Of a DNA stretch of 64,000 nt, positions 49,001-59,841 are shown piece by piece (the first letter of the stretch is position 1; each line of letters begins with the position of its first letter). The position numbers and the translations under genes were made by a program. Location of the stretch: the NCBI GenBank assembly GCA_024036415.1, contig JAMWET010003871.1:411501-475500 (forward strand), in the 5' to 3' direction. The notes beneath the pieces were generated by a model. It saw only the letters and a program-made list of their open reading frames with translations. It ran no database searches and was not told the DNA's origin. Source of the stretch: Prochilodus magdalenae. Its lineage: Eukaryota; Chordata; Actinopteri; Characiformes; Prochilodontidae.

Positions 49001-51833
49001 AATCTTGATTAGCTCCCCCCTCTCTCAAAGAGGAACTGTTTGCAGATGGTTTCTTTTCTATGTATTTTTTTGGACTCCAGTTTCAGAAATGACTGTCTTT
49101 GACTTTCCCTTTCACTGTGCAAGTCCATTGTCCTATAACTGTCCAGGGAAATATTGCCTGTAAACATGAATCACGTGTGCTAATGCAATGGTAGGTGTAA
49201 TGAAATCAATGAAGTGTGGTCAGAGACTTTTGTAGAGTGTGGTAAAAGGCATCGAGCACCCAAGGAGCTTCCAGCCTATTGATATTCTCTAAATGTAAAT
49301 GCAAGGAAAAATGCTTTCACAGCAGCATATTTGCAGCATCACAGCAGTTTAGTGCAGCAAAACCGGGGAATGCCATGCAGAAAACACAGCATTCCTCCTC
49401 CTTCCTTTGTTATATTTTGGGCTGGTGATCTACTATGGCAGCAGATGAAAGATGAAATACAAAGTAGATCTGATGTCTAACACAGTACAAGGCTGATGAC
49501 ACCCAGTGTAAGCCAGTGGATGAACGACAGGGCTAGGTAGTTAGCCAGCCGATGAGCGGCATGGAATTATGAGGGATCCGTAGCAGAAAGCTTGGGGTTG
49601 TACCTGCGCAGCCTCCTCTGTAGGGAGAAAATTTGATGCACACAATGAGTATGGAGGCAGAGCTTGTCCAAATCAGACGTGGGCATCACCCTCAAGTGAA
49701 GGTAGCAAGAGCTGTTTAGAGTGAACATAAAGGCATTTTCATTGCACTAGTGTAGTATTGGGCCTCATAGAGTCAATTGCTGTTGTGTTCACACTGGTGT
49801 TGATAGGAACCAGACTTCTGCTGAACCAGACTGTGCTGCCTGATTGATGAGACATTGATTTACGATACTTTGTGAAAAGGATTTGGCCCAAATTGAAGTT
49901 TCACTAGGTTCATTCGTCAGTTTAAGTAGTAAATAAAAATGACTGTCTTTGCTTTGATCTTGTAACCCCAGGTTACTGTCACCATCACTGCAAAGAAATC
50001 TTGGGTCGGTGCAATGAACCACTTCAAATTTTACCACTCTGATTGAGTTTGTTTACATGTCAGTGACTGAATCATGCAGAAATGTGGACATATCAGATTT
50101 CCTCTTTAATGTATAGTAAAACCTGTAACCTTGAGAGTGTATCTTCCACTTAACAGGCTGGTCGACTTGCTTTGCTCATGCACAGCCGGATCATTCGCTG
50201 CAGCGTGGTGGAACAGGAGAAGGTTTGGTTTTTGAGGTGTGCTGTTCTGTTTGAGCTGGAGAACAGAGGGAAGGGAACTGCTCACAAAAGGAGTGAAAAA
50301 ATTTAGAGAGGCCTACATGAGAATGGAAAAGAAAAGACCAGCTCACATCAAAAAGCAAGAGAGGTAGAGAGAGAGAGGCAGAGAAGAGGCTGTAGAGGAG
50401 AGATGGATAAATACACTATTTGAATTATGTAAAAGAGGTGCGTGGGTGAAAGCGAACAAACTGTATGTGTGTGAAAGAGGCAGAGGGTGGCAGGGAGAGT
50501 CAGAGAGAGAAAGGGAGAGTGGGGTGAGGAGAGAGAAAAGATGGAAAGGAAGGGGGTGCGAAAGAGAGAGAGTGATGGCTGGAGCGACAGCGGGTATTTA
50601 CAGTCTGATGTATGTAAGGGTTAGCATTGATCTGCCAGTGGAAAAGAATGGAGAAGGAAAAGCACAACGCCGGTGGGTTGATCCTCTTCGCTCGCGCTCG
50701 CGTTCCTGCTGCTGGAGCTCGCCCAACCCCTGACGCCTCCACATTCATTACACTGCCCATTCATTTGTTTTCGTTGCCCTGGACCTAATGGTTTTAATGC
50801 ATGCTCCTGAGCAACGAGTAGATCTTGCCGTCCACATCTATCACGTATACACTATACAGCTTAGAGCTACGCCTCTGGAAACAGACACAAACTCAAGGAC
50901 GGTGGTCAGCACGCTCTTTGTTTGCCAGCCTGGCCTCCCATGACTGCAGTCAAGCAGCTTGTTTCTTATTAAGATTCAGAGCTTCAGTCTGGTACTTCTG
51001 GCCTACATGTACACACACATGGTAACCAGAGAATTCACCATTCAGAGGATGATTATGACCGAGGCTGATGTGGAAGATGATGAAAGATTTTTGAAAAAAC
51101 TCTTGAGCTCACTTGTAATCTGTAATGACACAAAAGTGAACATAATTATATCAGATAATTATATACTTATAGAAGGATTGTGGTACACACTTGGGTGTGT
51201 ATGTATATATATATATAGTTGGTGTCAGTGAGGTGAGTTAGAGCTAACTCGCCTACCATAAACAGTGAAAGCACAAAAGTTCCTAATAAAACTGGATAAC
51301 CATATTCACACCACATCAAAGTGCTGCACACTGATCTTTAGCAAAATGGACATTGCTGGTGGCAGATGAATAATTTGTGTGCAGTGGCAGTTAACTTTGC
51401 AGTTAACAAGCTGGCAAACTCACTGAAAACAGACAATAAAACTGCAAAGGTAAATTCAGCCTCTCAACTGATTGCATGTCATGCAGTCTCTCTTTCAGTG
51501 CTTATTTCTAGCCTGAGAGGAAGAAAAGGTCAAACAAAGGTAAAATGTGTAGACACTAGTCAAAATTAAGGTGACCATATTTTGTTTTTATGAAAGTGAG
51601 CCCTTTTCGGGAAAGAGTGCGGCATGCAGCAAAGTCGAGAAAACAATACTCAACATGAAAGCAAAACCTGGACATTTTATGCAATCTAGAAATGACCACT
51701 GGGTCGATAAAAACATACCCAGGAAAAAGAGGCGTGGTCACTAAGCGTGTTAAGAAAATATCCATATTTTTATTTGAAGACAAATATGCCATATATTCTC
51801 AAAAACACAATTACATATTGGTGGAGCCAGTGG
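49001..51833. other. Intron 3 with GA-rich and CpG-rich block
   Basis: A purine-rich tract runs at 50330-50575. Positions 50640-50830 are CpG-rich (CTTCGCTCGCGCTCGCGTTC) followed by CATTCATTTGTTTTCGTTGC and TAATGGTTTTAATGCATGC. This resembles, in architecture, the 37-39 kb region: purine or pyrimidine tract, then CpG patch, then AT-rich motifs. A denser block at 49440-49750 is another candidate conserved element. Confidence 0.4.
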
Positions 51834-53335
51834 TACAATATATGGTTACTCTACACAGTATTCCGCAACATATACACAAAAAGTCCTACATTTGGTGGTG
51901 TGTTCCATATATACACAATACATACAGACACTGTACAATATACACTCTACACAGTATACACCATATACACACCGACTCCACATATACACTATACATACAG
52001 ACCCCATCTGATAAACACTCTACACAGTATACACCATATACACAACCACTCCATATATACACAATACACACACACTGTACAATATACACTCTACACAGTA
52101 TACACCGTATACACGACTCCACATATACACAATACATACAGACACTGTACAATATACACTCTACACAGTATACACCATATACACAACCATTCCGCATATA
52201 CACAATACATACAGACACTGTACAATATACACTCTACACAGTATACACCGTATACACGACTCCACATATACACAATACATACAGACACTGTACAATATAC
52301 ACTCTACACAGTATACACCATATACACAACCACTCCATATATACACAATACACACACACTGTACAATATACACTCTACACAGTATACACCATATACACAA
52401 CCACTCCACATATACACAATACACACACACTGTACAATATACACTCTACACAGTATACACCGTATACACGACTCCACATATACACAATACATACAGACAC
52501 TGTACAATATACACTCTACACAGTATACACCATATACACAACCACTCCACATATACACAGTACATACAGACACTGTACGATATACACTCTATACAGTATA
52601 CACCGTATACACAACGACTCCACATATACACAATACATACAGACACCGTACAATATACACTCTGCACAGTATACACCATATACACAACCACTCCACATAT
52701 ACACAATACATACACACACTGTACGATATACACTCTATACAGTATACACTGTATACACAACGACTCCACATATACACGGTACATACACACACTGTACAAT
52801 ATACACTCTACACAGTATACACCATATACACAACCACTCCACATATACACAATACATACAGACACTGTACGATATACACTCTATACAGTATACACTGTAT
52901 ACACAACGACTCCACATATACACGGTACATACAGACACTGTACAATATACACTCTACACAGTATACACCATATACACAACCACTCCACATATACACAATA
53001 CATACAGACACTGTACGATATACACTCTACACAGTATACACCGTATACACAATGACTCCACATATACACGGTACATACAGACACTGTGCGATATACGCTC
53101 TACACAGTATACACCATATACACAACCACTCCACATATACACAATACATACAGACACTGTACGATATACGCTCTACACAGTATACAACGTATGCACAACA
53201 ACTCCACATATACACGGTACATACAGACACTGTACGATATACGCTCTACACAGTATACACCATATACACAACGACTCCACATATATACAAAATACATACA
53301 GACAGTGTGCAGTATATGCACTACACAGCAAACAG
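51834..53335. repeat. AC/TA-rich minisatellite, about 20 units of 68-73 bp
   Basis: Tandem units read CATATACACAATACATACAG, then ACACTGTACAATATACACTC, then TACACAGTATACACCATATA, then CACAACCACTCCA. Units of 68, 70, 71 and 73 bp occur in the first half. From about 52480 on, all are 73 bp and alternate between a CCACTCC-ending and a CGACTCC-ending type, giving a 146 bp dimer. A degenerate unit at 51834-51889 (GTACAATATATGGTTACTCT, ACACAGTATTCCGCAACATA) precedes the array. The unit lacks stops in all plus frames, so two overlapping frames of 571 and 540 codons and many minus-strand frames exist, all artefacts of the repeat. Confidence 0.95.
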
Positions 53336-55336
53336 CATCAGGGTTGGAGGTTGGGTAAGGGGCGGATAAAGGAAAAACAAGAGTGGGAGAGGAACCAGAC
53401 ATACTGAGAGGAGCTAGATAAACAGGAGGTGAACAAAAAGCAAAGCAATGGGACAGAGACTGTGACCGGAACAGTGAAAATAGTAAGAGATGCTGGCTGA
53501 GTGACAGAGTGGGCAGCTAAATTAGGGGTGAGGGCTAAGACAGAAGCTTGTTCAGGGAACTAGACTGGCACAAAAAGAGCAAGACAATCATGAGTAAAGA
53601 TAGAAAGAGAGAGAGATAGAGGCAGGGTTAGAAGTAATATCAGAAGAACCAGAAATAGAGGCTGACACAAGGGCAGGACACATAACTGCTACTACAAAAC
53701 CAGAATTGAATCACTTGTAAGGACAGGGTGGGTCTGGGCAGGGAGGTGCGTGTCTCAAAAAATTTTATTGGTTCTGAAACGTGCTGGCTCTACATAGGTA
53801 TCTAACTTTGCTAATCTCTAAAGATCCTTACTAGTCAAGGTAGCAAGAGGGAAATACTTCATCATTTTCACAGCATGGTGACTGTGACCAGGTGCATAAA
53901 TTTTCATTTCTTAAAATTTATTTCATTATTTGGAAAGTGTCTTAACCTTCAAGATAAAACAGGGTAGCTTGAAGTCAAAATTGAAAGAAGTGCTGGGTCA
54001 AATGCCAGCTCACTGCAGTTATCTTGGCAGCCATGGGTTTGTGTTTTGAGGCTGGATAGCCTTGATGGGGTGGATCCAGAGCAGGATCTGGAATTGTGTC
54101 ACAGCAGGATACAAAATACTCAACTTCAGGACTTTATTCTGGACCATAATGTAATACCTCTGTCTGACACAGGGTCCTTGGGCAGGAGAGGAGCTGGATT
54201 TTCAGAAAGATAGGAAGTTGGTTTACTTCCATGGCTGAGCGATTGGTGTTGTGCCTCAGGGGCATCGGAAAAAGAGAACTGCGGAGTCAAAGAGAAGAAG
54301 CATACGATGTGCTGTTGCTCTAGAATAGGTACTTGCTGTTGGGGTAGAAAGCCATTGGATCAGTGTACTTGTATGATTGCTGCACAAGTTGCTGTTGTTG
54401 CAGGGGACTTGAGGACAGCGTAGCATCCATGGGCCTGGGGGCAAGCCTTGTGTCCTAGGCAAGAAAACCTAGAGTTTGGCCATGGGGCACTCAGCAGAGA
54501 TCTTTGGAGCAGCCAAAAGAGAAGCAGTGGTTGCAGGCCTGGAAAAAATGCACGTAAGGCCGCTGGCTAAGCTACACAGGCAAACTGCAGCATGAACTAT
54601 AGGAGAGTCCTGGGATGGCATCTGAGGACACCTTGCCATCCCTTCTCTCTCCGAGAAAGAGCTATTCCTCGGACACCAAATCTGCTACCCTACATTTCTC
54701 AGGAGGAGGCATCTTCAAAATAGACTAAAAATGAAAGGCAAACTGAATTAGGAATCACAGCCTTTCACCATCACACGGTCTGGGATGAGCCATTACAAGG
54801 GGTTGTTCAGCTTCTCCTCTGCAACCCAGTACCAACTTATTAGGTTTAGCAAAGGATTCTGTAGCACTTTGAGTTGTAAGCCGGGTTGTAACTGCAGAGT
54901 CATGTTTTCAACGATGTGTTATTCAGAGCAGGGGACAGAGAACAGTACAGGTGGTCATGGTCAATATATAAACGTGCATGCATATTCAAATAGGCAGAGA
55001 ACTGGGCAGACAAGGTCAAAACCAAAGCACCATGAAAATAACAAGCTCTCACAGGTGACTGGGAGAAACTAGAAAGCATTAAACTAGGAACACAAGGAAT
55101 GGCCAGGAATTACAAGGCACAATTGTATGCCGAACAAGACAGAAGTGGAACACTGGGGCCATACATACACAGGAACAAACAAGACACAGGTGGTGCAATT
55201 GTGGAGCAGGAGCTGCTTAATTGCACACTAATGTGACCACCTTTGCTGAACATGTTGCCCTTAGTCCAGTACGGCTTCAGTGAGGCGCTGAGGGATTGGG
55301 ATGACTGCTGCTTGCTTCATGGTAGCACTCTGATTT
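53336..55336. other. Intron 3 end, purine-rich then unrecognised repeat-like DNA
   Basis: 53350-53740 is purine-rich plus-strand sequence with many GGGACAGA/CAGGACA phrases. 54940-55235 (GGCAGACAAGGTCAAAACCA-like phrases and AACAAGACACAGGTGGTGCA) has the texture of a fish transposon internal region I cannot name. No protein similarity recognised. Confidence 0.35.
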
Positions 55337-55411
55337 GTTCATCTCTCTCCCTCTCCCTCTCCTTCTCCCTCTTTTTCTTTCTCTCTCTTTCTCTCTCTCC
55401 CTCTTGCTCAG
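55337..55411. repeat. CT-rich tract serving as the exon 4 polypyrimidine tract
   Basis: About 70 bp of CTCTCC/CTTTCT ending CTCTTGCTCAG at the exon 4 acceptor. The long tract continues after the exon, so exon 4 is embedded in CT-rich DNA on both sides. Confidence 0.85.
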
Positions 55412-55506
55412 ACCACACCCGTCTCAGGAGGAAGAGCATTGCCACCGGCAGGCAGCCCAGCATGGAGACCCCTCCCATTGCCCCCCCTCAACCCTTCCGA
55501 CAGTCC
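55412..55506 (+). CDS. syngap1: syngap1 coding exon 4
   Basis: This 95 nt exon completes the split codon G|AC and encodes DHTRLRRKSIATGRQPSMET then PPIAPPQPFRQS. Human SYNGAP1, as I recall it, reads [22 protein letters not shown] then APAAPFRPS here, so the RRKS and SME...APxPFR features are kept and the fish exon is one codon longer (95 against 92 nt). The acceptor is CTCTTGCTCAG and the donor is TCC|GTGAGT. It enters in phase 1 and leaves in phase 0, joining in frame to exons at 10632 and 59720. The segment is a basic, proline-containing linker ahead of the conserved part of the PH domain; RRKS is a basophilic kinase-type site. A methionine codon at 55463 (SMETPP) could start a shorter isoform if an internal promoter exists. 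Confidence 0.9.
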
Positions 55507-55684
55507 GTGAGTACCCCACCTCCCTCCCGCCCTCGCTCGCTCCCACCATCCCTCTCTCTCTCCCTCCCTCCCTCCGCCTCTCCGCCCGTGCCCTGGAGCT
55601 TTTGCCGAAAGGCCGCTGGCACCCCGCCTCTCCCTTTCCCTCCCTCACTCCCTCTCTCTCTTCCTCTTTCCCTTTCTCCCTCAG

Positions 55685-55857
55685 CCATTGCCCCTCTTCC
55701 TTGGCCTCGTAACCTCAAAATGACCACCACAACCATGCCCCTTCCGCTTTCTCTACCTCTCTCTCCATCTTTCTCTCTAACGCTTCCTCCCTCGCTCCCT
55801 TCCTCCTCTCCCAACGGGCCAGGGGACTGGAAGGTTGCGCCTCTGCCCTCAGTTGAG
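55685..55857 (+). other. Possible alternative exon inside intron 4
   Basis: A strong acceptor (TTCCCTTTCTCCCTCAG ending 55684) and a good donor (TTGAG|GTATGT at 55858) bracket 173 nt. A second, nearer acceptor (AACGGGCCAG ending 55822) would give a 35 nt exon. Neither length is a multiple of three, so inclusion would shift the frame of exon 5. A third possibility is retention: the exon 4 frame stays open from exon 4 to a stop at 55927-55929. Could be a poison exon or merely splice-like CT sequence. Confidence 0.25.
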
Positions 55858-55929
55858 GTATGTGATCCTGAAACTAGCCCCGGGGAGTCAAATGATGTTA
55901 AGAATTATTGTTTCATTATAATTCACTAA

Positions 55930-56258
55930 TATTCTAATATTCTTATGATATTAAGAATAAAAATGGGTAAATTAAAATAATAAATACAAAATTGGTCGAT
56001 ACAATTATAAAATGGTTAAGCCATTCTGTTCCTTAGTCTAGTAATAGCAGCAAGGACTTGGTGGTGATATTGGCAGTAATGTCTAGGTGGCGATATTGGC
56101 AAGAAAGTCTGGGTGTGCACCTTAAATTCTCTGGGTAGGGAGGAAGAAGAGCTCTAACTATTCACCTACAATAATACAAATCAGCATGACTGTCAGAGGA
56201 GGTCACTTTTCATTGGAATGAGCCTTTTCTTTACGCAGTGTTCACAATAACCTCTCAG
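55930..56258. other. Intron 4, no recognised content
   Basis: AT-rich with a small near-duplication (GGTGATATTGGCAGTAATGT and GGCGATATTGGCAAGAAAGT, 56063-56114). Confidence 0.4.
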
Positions 56259-57616
56259 CCCCGTCCACATGCTTCCAGATATTGTCCGTTTTGGCCTCCC
56301 ATCCACACAGAAAAGGTGTTTTTGGTCACATTCAGGCAAAGTTTTTTAAAACGGCCTCCAGGGTCCACTGTTTTCAAGTGGGCAGCGTCACCATGTACTG
56401 CAGCTTTTTGAATATCCTGGCATTGTGCTGTTTACCTGTACATGTGTTTTTATGTACTGGGCTTGCAGAACTCTTTATGAGATAACAGATGGCTGTGTTG
56501 TTTCTGTGTGTTCAGCATATTGGGGAAGTTTTTCAGGGTTGATATCATGATTGTAATTTGGCTTTACTTTTTGATTAAACAGTGGTGTGGAGATATCATG
56601 TATGTACTCTGACATTACATGAACTCTTTAAATGTTAACCCATATAACGATAAACATGTGGTGCACTATTCAGTACAAAAGTATTCACTTTATAAGAATT
56701 TTTAGGCCACCAAATTACTACCGTGCGTATTACATAGTGCAAATTTAACACCGCCCTCTCTTCACACACTGGCACTAAAACAGCTCTCTGCTCCAGACAT
56801 AGTGCACTCCACGGGAATTTCATTTTTGCACCCCAACAATGCATAGCATAGCTAAAAATAATCATGTCAGTCCAGATGTTGAATAGCAGTCCAAAACTTG
56901 AATAGCATACTTTTTAGGGAGTATGGATCTGTTTGATCTTCAGCCTTGATTTAATGCTACTTCTGACCGAACACAGACATTTAAAGGATGAAAGGCATTG
57001 AAACAACATTCTTTGGACCATTATTTTGCAGTTTTATAGTCAAACATGCTTTAATTCAAGCCTCTGAATTTAATGATGAGTTGTGCATCGTGTTTGATGT
57101 TTCTAGCTGTTAGCTAGCTGACCAGCTGAGTTACTGAGGACAATGAGTTCAGCCTGTGGGTTTAAACTAAAACGTGTTAATGTAAGCAGTATTAAAAGAC
57201 TGGTCAATCACAGATTGTTTCATTGACAGTGCAAGCATTATTAGTAACACGGTGGAGTAGTAGTGCTATGTTAGTGTTTTAAAAACAGTGTTATAGCCGT
57301 GCCAGCAGAAATCCCAAATGACAACAAACAGCAAGCTTTTGTTTTCTGGCAGAAGTTTGAGATATCCAGTAAAGGATGTCTGATGATTTGCAGGTCAGAG
57401 TGTGCTGTAGCTGTAACAGGGCGCTGTCAGAACTGCTTTACCTCTGCAGCTGAAAGTTATCACACCCTGCTGTGCTGGCATGCCTATTTGAGTGTTTTCG
57501 CTGAGTCATATTTGCATTTTTGTATAGAAAGACAGAGTTTTGAAAAAGCTGATAAATGAAAACAGTGGGAAACGCTGTGTTCTTAAAAATACATCTGGAT
57601 ACGTGTGGATGAGGCC
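56259..57616. mobile_element. hAT-like non-autonomous element, probably composite
   Basis: The left end CCCGTCCACATGCTTCCAGA and the complement of the right end GGATACGTGTGGATGAGGCC form imperfect inverted repeats. Next to the left end are TTGGCCTCCCATCCACACAG and ACGGCCTCCAGGGTCCACTG, phrases common in fish hAT-type MITEs. The stretch 56640-56930 (GTGGTGCACTATTCAGTACA, ATACTTTTTAGGGAGTATGG) looks like a second small element nested inside. No transposase frame. Borders are approximate. Confidence 0.4.
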
Positions 57617-59719
57617 TCGCACTCAAAACTGTGCAAGAAGAAAGCATATAATCATCAATAATGTTCATTTTCGAAGAGTATGAAAAAAGTCATATTTTTA
57701 CCCACTTCACCCAGCCTTACCTGAAAGCGTTAGGAGCCGTGTGGCGCGGCACACGACCTGGCCGTTCCGGACTCCAGCTTGATAGAAACGCCTGCGTGTG
57801 GCTCCGAGGTGCCAGACAAACACTCTTAGTCACCCAGGAAGCTAGCATGTTCGCTAGCTCCAGAGCCAAAACCTTACTCAGTCCCTCAAATGTGATGTGT
57901 TGCTTAATCTTGCTGGCTGGATTACATGTTAGCGGTTTGATTTCCGGACCTCACGGTGTACTGCTTGTTGGAATTGTGCTCCACTTTTTTCTTAATGAAA
58001 GTCTAAACAACTTGGTGGCCCTGGTTACGTACTGTAGCCAGAAGGTTTATTTGAAGCGAATGGTCGCTACCCCTGGTCTATGATAAGCGCAATAGCAGAA
58101 ATCAAATGGAATTTATCACCTGATTAAGTACACATGAAATTCTTCTGTTTGCTTTGCTTTGAGTGCTTTGTAAAACTGAAGTGCTTGAAGAAACAAGGTT
58201 AAAAATGATACTGAGATGCTGAATCTATGCAAATAATTTAAATGCATAAATTGTTTCTTCATGCCCTCCTCCACGTTACCATTTTTAAAGAACAGAGACC
58301 AGTTTTCTGACAGATTCTTCCTCCTTTACCAACAAGATTTGGCTTCTCACATTTAGCACTTATTACATTGTTGAAAATATTTGTTTTTCAGTTTCCCCAA
58401 TAATAAGTTTTATAGACACACCAATATTTGTACATATGCTATGGTTTCATGTAATGGACAAATGGATGAACGATGAAATGTTGGAGAACAGAATCGATCA
58501 GTTAATCCCCGTCTCACTTTCTACTCCTTAGCACTTAACAGCCTTTCCAATGTTTCCTTCAAAGGGTTTCACAAAAAAGGCATGTTAAATGAAAGCACTA
58601 AGGCATTGCCCTGGTCATGCGGAAGTAGCATGGATTTTTCCGGGCAGAAATGTTCAGGCGGGTAAAGGAGACCTTCATTTTTCTGAATTGGAATTGGACC
58701 AGTGGGATCCTGAGATACAACTGCTTGATGCTGAGTTACAGTTATTTCTGTGTCTGACTTGCTTCTGAATGAGAATATTTCTGGAACAACACTCCCCACT
58801 ATTGGTTATCCAGGGATATTGCATGACTATCTGTGTTAGTTCATACACTGAAGGGTACAGTGGGTATACGCTTACAGTCATCATTTAGAATGTAAAAGGT
58901 TCACTTTAGGGTCAAACATGCTCAGAACATTCATAAAGCAATGTAATAATTAGCCAACATAGATGTTTTTCTAAAGGCTGAGGTAGCCTGGTTTCTGTTG
59001 AACAGAGCATTTCAGATCAAACTACACAGGATGACTTTTTTTTATACCTTAATAACTGAAATATGTAGAATAAAAAAGGTGGAATCCACAGACATACTAT
59101 CTAGTAAAGTTATTTATTTGTTAGCAGTGTTAAGATCAGGGTTAGGATTAGTATTATGAGATGGGATTAGTTTAAGGTTTAAGCAAGGCCAGAAAGAGTA
59201 CTAAACATTCCTTGCTTCTGTAAGCCCGCTGTTTTTTTAGTGCCAATATAATAACAATCGTTTTTTTACAGGAAGGTGCTCAAGAAAAAAGTTCTGCTGA
59301 AGAACTACTTGACTCATAGCTTCTTCTATATGTCCGCATATGGGCTCTTGATTAGTGTTTGGAGTGCAGGCATTAATAATCACGCCCTCTGATGTGCAGA
59401 GCTCTATTACAGGGACAAATGTCCTTAAATACAGTAACAAAAGTACATGCAATTAGTTACTTTTCCACCACTGGCTTTCGGACTGGGGAAAAGTTCCAAT
59501 AGCTATTTAGTTCAACATCATTTGAAGACAAAGTGAGAAGGGTTTATATAGGATTATCTGTGGAAGCATCTATAGTGGACCAAAAATCTAAATAAAGGGT
59601 TAGCAAAATGCCGTTCCAAAGAATTGGTGCTATTATCAGAGTCACGCTGACCTGTTTCGTTTTGTTTGATCCCCTGAGTAGAGGTGTGCTAATGATCTGC
59701 TATTATGTTCTTGTTCCAG
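57617..59719. other. Intron 4 distal part, unrecognised
   Basis: A 140-codon plus-strand frame at 57661-58083 runs through a CpG-containing stretch (57730-57810) but has no recognised domain or splice boundaries. The remainder is plain intron. Confidence 0.4.
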
Positions 59720-59841
59720 AGCTTCCTCAGTAGAAGACTAAAGGGGTCCATAAAGCGGGCAAAGAGCCAGCCTAAGCTGGACCGCACCAGCAGCTTCCGC
59801 CACATGATCCTCCCACGTTTCCGCAGTGCTGACCAAGACAG
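59720..59841 (+). CDS. syngap1: syngap1 coding exon 5 (start of conserved PH-region sequence)
   Basis: This 122 nt exon encodes [20 protein letters not shown] then [20 protein letters not shown] plus two bases of an Arg codon. Human SYNGAP1 residues 130-170, as I recall, read [20 protein letters not shown] then [20 protein letters not shown] and R. The exon is the same length and leaves in the same phase 2, although one residue is missing at the start (QG to S) and one is gained (RHMIL for RQIL). This FLSRRLK...KSQPKLDR block is the signature of the SYNGAP1/DAB2IP/RASAL2 family; TSSFR and ILPRFRSAD favour SYNGAP1. Acceptor TTCTTGTTCCAG, donor CAG|GTACGT. Downstream exons for the rest of PH, C2 and RasGAP are not in the window. 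Confidence 0.95.

Larger units (their letters stand above)
10738..55411 (+). other. syngap1 intron 3 (44,674 bp)
   Basis: Bounded by the GTGAGT donor at 10738 and the CTCTTGCTCAG acceptor ending at 55411. It is filled with Tc1-like relics, L2 and MITE fragments, microsatellites, a large minisatellite and several GC-richer blocks. The size is notable because the entire human gene is, as I recall, only some 30-40 kb. The contents are listed separately. Confidence 0.85.
55507..59719 (+). other. syngap1 intron 4 (4,213 bp)
   Basis: Begins GTGAGTACCC and ends TTATGTTCTTGTTCCAG. The first 320 bp is CT-rich and stop-free in the exon 4 frame. A hAT-like element occupies the middle, and the rest is unrecognised. 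Confidence 0.85.

Noticed and set aside
51692..53407. 571-codon and 540-codon open frames as a repeat protein gene
   Set aside because: They coincide exactly with the minisatellite, overlap each other in different frames and are mirrored by similar minus-strand frames; no splice sites or domain.
59720..59841. Assignment to dab2ip or rasal2 instead of syngap1
   Set aside because: The shared FLSRRLK block fits all three, but exon 3 (LLRRTVS-PVEGR) and exon 4 (RRKS...SME) plus ILPRFRSAD fit SYNGAP1 best.
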